Below, one piece after another: positions 6,193 to 8,388 of a stretch of 8,388 nucleotides of DNA. The notes under the pieces were generated by a model. It had not been told where the DNA came from, did not search any database, and worked only from the letters and a program-made list of their open reading frames with translations. The position numbers were made by a program, and so were the translations under genes. Each line of letters starts with the position of its first letter. Within the stretch, counting starts at the first letter, position 1. Source of the DNA: an uncultured Holophagales bacterium (GTDB lineage: Bacteria > Acidobacteriota > Thermoanaerobaculia > UBA5066); contig CALMDF010000517.1 of assembly GCA_937864895.1 (NCBI GenBank), positions 1-8,388 of the forward strand, written 5' to 3'.

Positions 6193-7187
6193 CGGCCCGC
6201 GCTCTCCTCCGCCCCCTCGTCCTCGCACGGGACCTCCTCCTCGCGCTCCTCGCGCTGCCGTTCGTCCTCCCGCTTCGCTTCCTGCCGTGGAACGCCTCCT
6301 GCGCGCTCGGGAGCCTCTACGGTCTCGCCGCCTGGGTCTTCCTCGGGAAGGAGCGCCGGGCGGGGCTCCTGAACCTCAGGCGGGCGTACGGCCCCTCGAT
6401 GTCGCGCTCCGAGGCGGGCCGCCAGGTGAGGAAGGTCTTCGCGAACCTCGGGAGGAGCCTCGCGGAGGGGATCCGCTTTTCCTCCTTCTCCTCCCGCTCC
6501 GACCGCTCGTGGGAGTCTCTCTACGAGGCCGAGGACCCTGCGCTCGAGGCGCGAATCCTCGCCGACCCGCGCCCGAAGGTCTTCGTCACCGGTCACCTCG
6601 GCTCGTGGGAGGTCGCGATGCAGATGCTCGACCTCAGGCTCGGGGGGCGGGGCGTGGCGGTGGCACGGCGCGTCGACAACCCCTTCGTCGACGCCCTCGC
6701 GAGGCGCGTCCGGCGGGGCGGCGGCGGGATCATCGAGAAGGCGGGCGCCGTGGCCCCCGCCCTCGCCGCGCTCCGCTCGGGCACGAGCGTGGCCGTCCTC
6801 CTCGACGAGAACGGCGGCCGCTCCGGCCCCTTCCCGCTCTTCTTCGGGCGGCCCGCCTCCACGCGCAAGACGCCGGCCCTTCTCTCCGCCCTCACGGGCT
6901 CGCCGATCGTCGTCGGCGCCGCCGTGAGACGCGGCGGCCGCTTCCTCTTCCGCCTCGCCCTCCTCGAGCCCCCGGCCGCCCCCCCGGCTCCGTGCGACGT
7001 CCTCGACACGACCGAGCGCATCGTGAGGACGTGGGAGGCGTGGGTCCGCGAGGACCCGCTCCAGTGGCGGTGGATCCACTGGCGCTGGAAGACCCGCCCG
7101 GGAGGGAGCGAGGAGACGTACACGCCCCGCGACGTCGCCGAGGCCTTCGCGGCCGACGGCCCCGCCGCCACGGAGGTTTCCGCGTGA
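6189..7187 (+). CDS. LpxL/HtrB-family lipid A acyltransferase
   Basis: A 332-residue member of the LpxL/LpxM (HtrB/MsbB) family, which transfers an acyl group from ACP to a lipid A precursor on the cytoplasmic face of the inner membrane. The catalytic HX4E motif is GHLGSWE (His136, Glu141). Other family marks are NLRRAYG (62-68), DENGGRSGPFPLFFGRPAS (206-224) and the C-terminal LQWRWIHWRWKTRP (291-304). A hydrophobic segment at about 7-30 is the usual N-terminal membrane anchor. Start GTG 6189 overlaps the membrane protein stop (GTGA) and has GGGGGA about 6 nt upstream. Since the operon has its own ACP and ketosynthases, this is the best candidate for placing their special acyl chain on the glycolipid, as LpxXL does in rhizobia. 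The donor and acceptor are inferred. Confidence 0.9.
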   Translation: MTARALLRPLVLARDLLLALLALPFVLPLRFLPWNASCALGSLYGLAAWVFLGKERRAGLLNLRRAYGPSMSRSEAGRQVRKVFANLGRSLAEGIRFSSFSSRSDRSWESLYEAEDPALEARILADPRPKVFVTGHLGSWEVAMQMLDLRLGGRGVAVARRVDNPFVDALARRVRRGGGGIIEKAGAVAPALAALRSGTSVAVLLDENGGRSGPFPLFFGRPASTRKTPALLSALTGSPIVVGAAVRRGGRFLFRLALLEPPAAPPAPCDVLDTTERIVRTWEAWVREDPLQWRWIHWRWKTRPGGSEETYTPRDVAEAFAADGPAATEVSA

Positions 7188-7939
7188 GCACGCCCTTTCC
7201 CGACCTTCGAGGCCGCGTGGCCGTCGTCTCCGGGGGGACCCGCGGGATCGGCCGCGCCGTCGCCGTCGCCCTCGCCGCCTCCGGCGCCCGCCTCGTCCTC
7301 GGTTACCGCGCCGACGCCGCGTCGGCCGGGGAGACCGTCGCGGCCTGCGGCGCCCTCGGTGCCGAAGCCCTCGCGGTGCCCGCGAACCTCGTCCATCCCG
7401 AGGAGGCCCGCGCCCTCGTCGCGGCGGCCGGCGAGACGGTCGACGTCCTCGTCCACGCCGCGGCGCTCGGCTCCTTCAAGCCTCTCCTCGACGTGAAGCC
7501 CGCCCAGTGGGACCTGACGCTCGCCGTCAACGCGCGCGCCTTCCTCCTCCTCGCGCGCGCCGCGTCCGAACGGATGCCCGAGGGCGGGCGGCTCGTCGCC
7601 CTCTCGAGCCTCGGCAGCACCCGGTTCGTCCCCGACTACGGCGCGATCGGCCCCTCGAAGGCGGCGCTGGAGGCGGTCGCGAGGTCCCTCGCCGTCGAGC
7701 TCGGGCCGCGCGGCATCCTCGTCAACACGGTCTCGGCGGGTCTCGTCCCTACCGCGTCGGTGAAGCTCCACCCGGCGTTCGAGGAGCTCGCCGCCCGCGC
7801 CCGCGCCGCCTCGCCCCTCGGCCGCCTCGGGACGCCGGAGGAGGTCGCCGCGGCGGTCCTCTTCCTCCTTTCGCCGCTCGCCGCGTGGGTCACGGGACAG
7901 ACGCTCGTCGTCGACGGGGGCGCGAGCCTCACGACCTGA
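7184..7939 (+). CDS. fabL: FabL-like enoyl-ACP reductase (SDR family)
   Basis: A 251-residue short-chain dehydrogenase/reductase with the cofactor motif SGGTRGIG (16-23). The active site has the YX6K spacing of enoyl-ACP reductases (Tyr152, Lys159 in DYGAIGPSKAALEA), not the YX3K of FabG ketoreductases. It is very like Bacillus subtilis FabL (250 residues, Tyr151/Lys158) through SSLGSTR, SKAALEA, LAVEL, VNTVSAG, the following Lys-Leu-His-Pro, and GQTLVVDGGASL at the end. It probably reduces trans-2-enoyl-ACP with NADPH, completing each elongation cycle. Start GTG 7184 overlaps the acyltransferase stop (GTGA), with GGAGG 7 nt upstream. It is the last gene of the operon. A divergent ketoreductase is the main alternative; no separate ketoreductase is visible in the window. 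Confidence 0.8.
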   Translation: MSTPFPDLRGRVAVVSGGTRGIGRAVAVALAASGARLVLGYRADAASAGETVAACGALGAEALAVPANLVHPEEARALVAAAGETVDVLVHAAALGSFKPLLDVKPAQWDLTLAVNARAFLLLARAASERMPEGGRLVALSSLGSTRFVPDYGAIGPSKAALEAVARSLAVELGPRGILVNTVSAGLVPTASVKLHPAFEELAARARAASPLGRLGTPEEVAAAVLFLLSPLAAWVTGQTLVVDGGASLTT

Positions 7940-7961
7940 GCGGCCCCTCGCCGCCGCCCAC

Positions 7962-7967
7962 TACAAT
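7962..7967 (+). promoter_or_regulatory. Putative -10 box for the transposase-like gene (leaderless type)
   Basis: TACAAT is the only AT-rich hexamer in the 36-nt gap after the reductase and ends 8 nt before the GTG at 7976. The spacing implies transcription starting at or next to the start codon. No -35 match is apparent, and I see no Shine-Dalgarno for the GTG. The arrangement mirrors the CATAAT box before the operon. No intrinsic terminator for the operon is visible in this gap. Confidence 0.45.
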
Positions 7968-7975
7968 CGCGGCGC

Positions 7976-8388
7976 GTGTCCCGACCGCCCCGCATCGACC
8001 TTCCCGGAGCGCTCCACCACGTTTCGTGGAGGGCACTCGAACGGAGCCCCCTCTTCCGCGACGACGCGGACCGGGAGCGCTTTCTCGAGGAGCTCGGCCG
8101 GACCTCGGCCGAGCGGGGATGGATCGTCCACGCCTACGCGCTCCTCGGGACCTTCCTCGAGATCCTCCTCGAGACGCCGGCGCCGAACCTCTCGGCCGGG
8201 ATGCGCGCCCTCGGCGGGCGCTACGTCCAGGCCTTCAACCGCCGGCACGGGCGGGGCGGGCCCCTCTTCGAGGGACGCTTCCGGTCGCTCCTCGTCGACC
8301 CCGAAGTGGCCTTCCTCGACGCGGCCCGCAGCGTCGCGCTCGCCCCGGTGAGGGCCCGCCTCGCGCGGGCCGCACTCGACTGGCGCTG
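7976..8388 (+). CDS. REP-associated tyrosine transposase-like protein (RAYT, Y1_Tnp), HUH motif lost, 3' end outside window
   Basis: The first 137 codons of a protein of the IS200-like Y1_Tnp superfamily, RAYT type. Family marks: RPPRIDLPGALHHVSWR (3-19), LFRDDADRERFLEEL (26-40), ETPAPNLSAGMRAL (66-79), GRYVQAFNRRHGRGGPLFEGRF (81-102) with the presumed nucleophile Tyr83, and APVRARL near the end. Relatives read LMDNHYHLLLE, whose two His bind the metal; here the same place reads LLGTFLEILLE (57-67), so Phe60 and Glu62 replace them. The frame stays open to the window end with normal local codon use. It may be a decaying transposase or a domesticated DNA-binding protein. GTG 7976 is chosen because homology begins at once and a TACAAT box precedes it. 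REP palindromes are not visible beside it in this window. Confidence 0.8.
   Translation, partial: MSRPPRIDLPGALHHVSWRALERSPLFRDDADRERFLEELGRTSAERGWIVHAYALLGTFLEILLETPAPNLSAGMRALGGRYVQAFNRRHGRGGPLFEGRFRSLLVDPEVAFLDAARSVALAPVRARLARAALDWR

Noticed and set aside
212..7939. Aryl polyene or flexirubin pigment cluster
   Set aside because: KS, CLF-like, ACP and DH genes would fit, but the local enoyl reductase would saturate the chain, and no aryl-starter enzyme, thioesterase or MMPL exporter is visible; LpxB and an AcpXL-like ACP fit a lipid A role better.
7940..7975. Intrinsic terminator after the reductase
   Set aside because: The gap is GC-rich but has no stem-loop followed by a T run.
1..8388. 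CRISPR array or long direct repeats
   Set aside because: Recurring CTCCTC and GCCGCC strings are codon-bias runs within genes, with no regular repeat-spacer structure.

Overview
The window is from a bacterium with very GC-rich DNA (roughly 75% by eye; Val and Leu codons are nearly all GTC and CTC). An LpxB-family lipid A disaccharide synthase and an LpxL-family acyltransferase point to a Gram-negative cell envelope. A lineage such as Acidobacteriota is possible, but nothing here fixes the taxon. No stretch longer than 300 bases lacks a gene.

Layout. Bases 1-211 look non-coding. They hold a cloverleaf-like segment (52-148) resembling a degenerate tRNA-Ser, then a -10-like CATAAT about 9 nt before the first start codon. 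From 212 to 7939 ten genes run on the + strand as one tightly packed unit: FabZ-like hotdog dehydratase, tiny membrane protein, LpxB family, ketosynthase-like protein without the catalytic Cys (KS-beta or chain-length-factor type), long AcpXL-like acyl carrier protein, active FabF-type ketosynthase, DUF374 acyltransferase-like protein, unknown polytopic membrane protein, LpxL-type acyltransferase, and a FabL-like enoyl-ACP reductase. Eight of the nine junctions are 4-nt GTGA or ATGA overlaps; the ninth is a 2-nt gap. After 36 nt containing a second -10-like TACAAT lies the start of a REP-associated (Y1_Tnp family) transposase homologue. It runs off the window and has lost its metal-binding histidines.

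How the genes may work together (inference). The operon supplies condensation (active KS plus inactive partner), dehydration and enoyl reduction on its own carrier protein. It also encodes two acyltransferase-fold proteins and a lipid A-type glycosyltransferase. No ketoreductase is visible, so a housekeeping FabG would have to serve. A local enoyl reductase argues for saturated chains rather than a polyene pigment. The nearest described parallel I know is the rhizobial acpXL/fabZXL/fabF2XL/fabF1XL/lpxXL cluster, which makes a very-long-chain fatty acid and attaches it to lipid A. This window looks like a distinct version built around LpxB and extra membrane proteins. Several members have altered catalytic residues (KS-beta Cys to His, DUF374 WH motif, LpxB Asp region), which makes the pathway worth examining.
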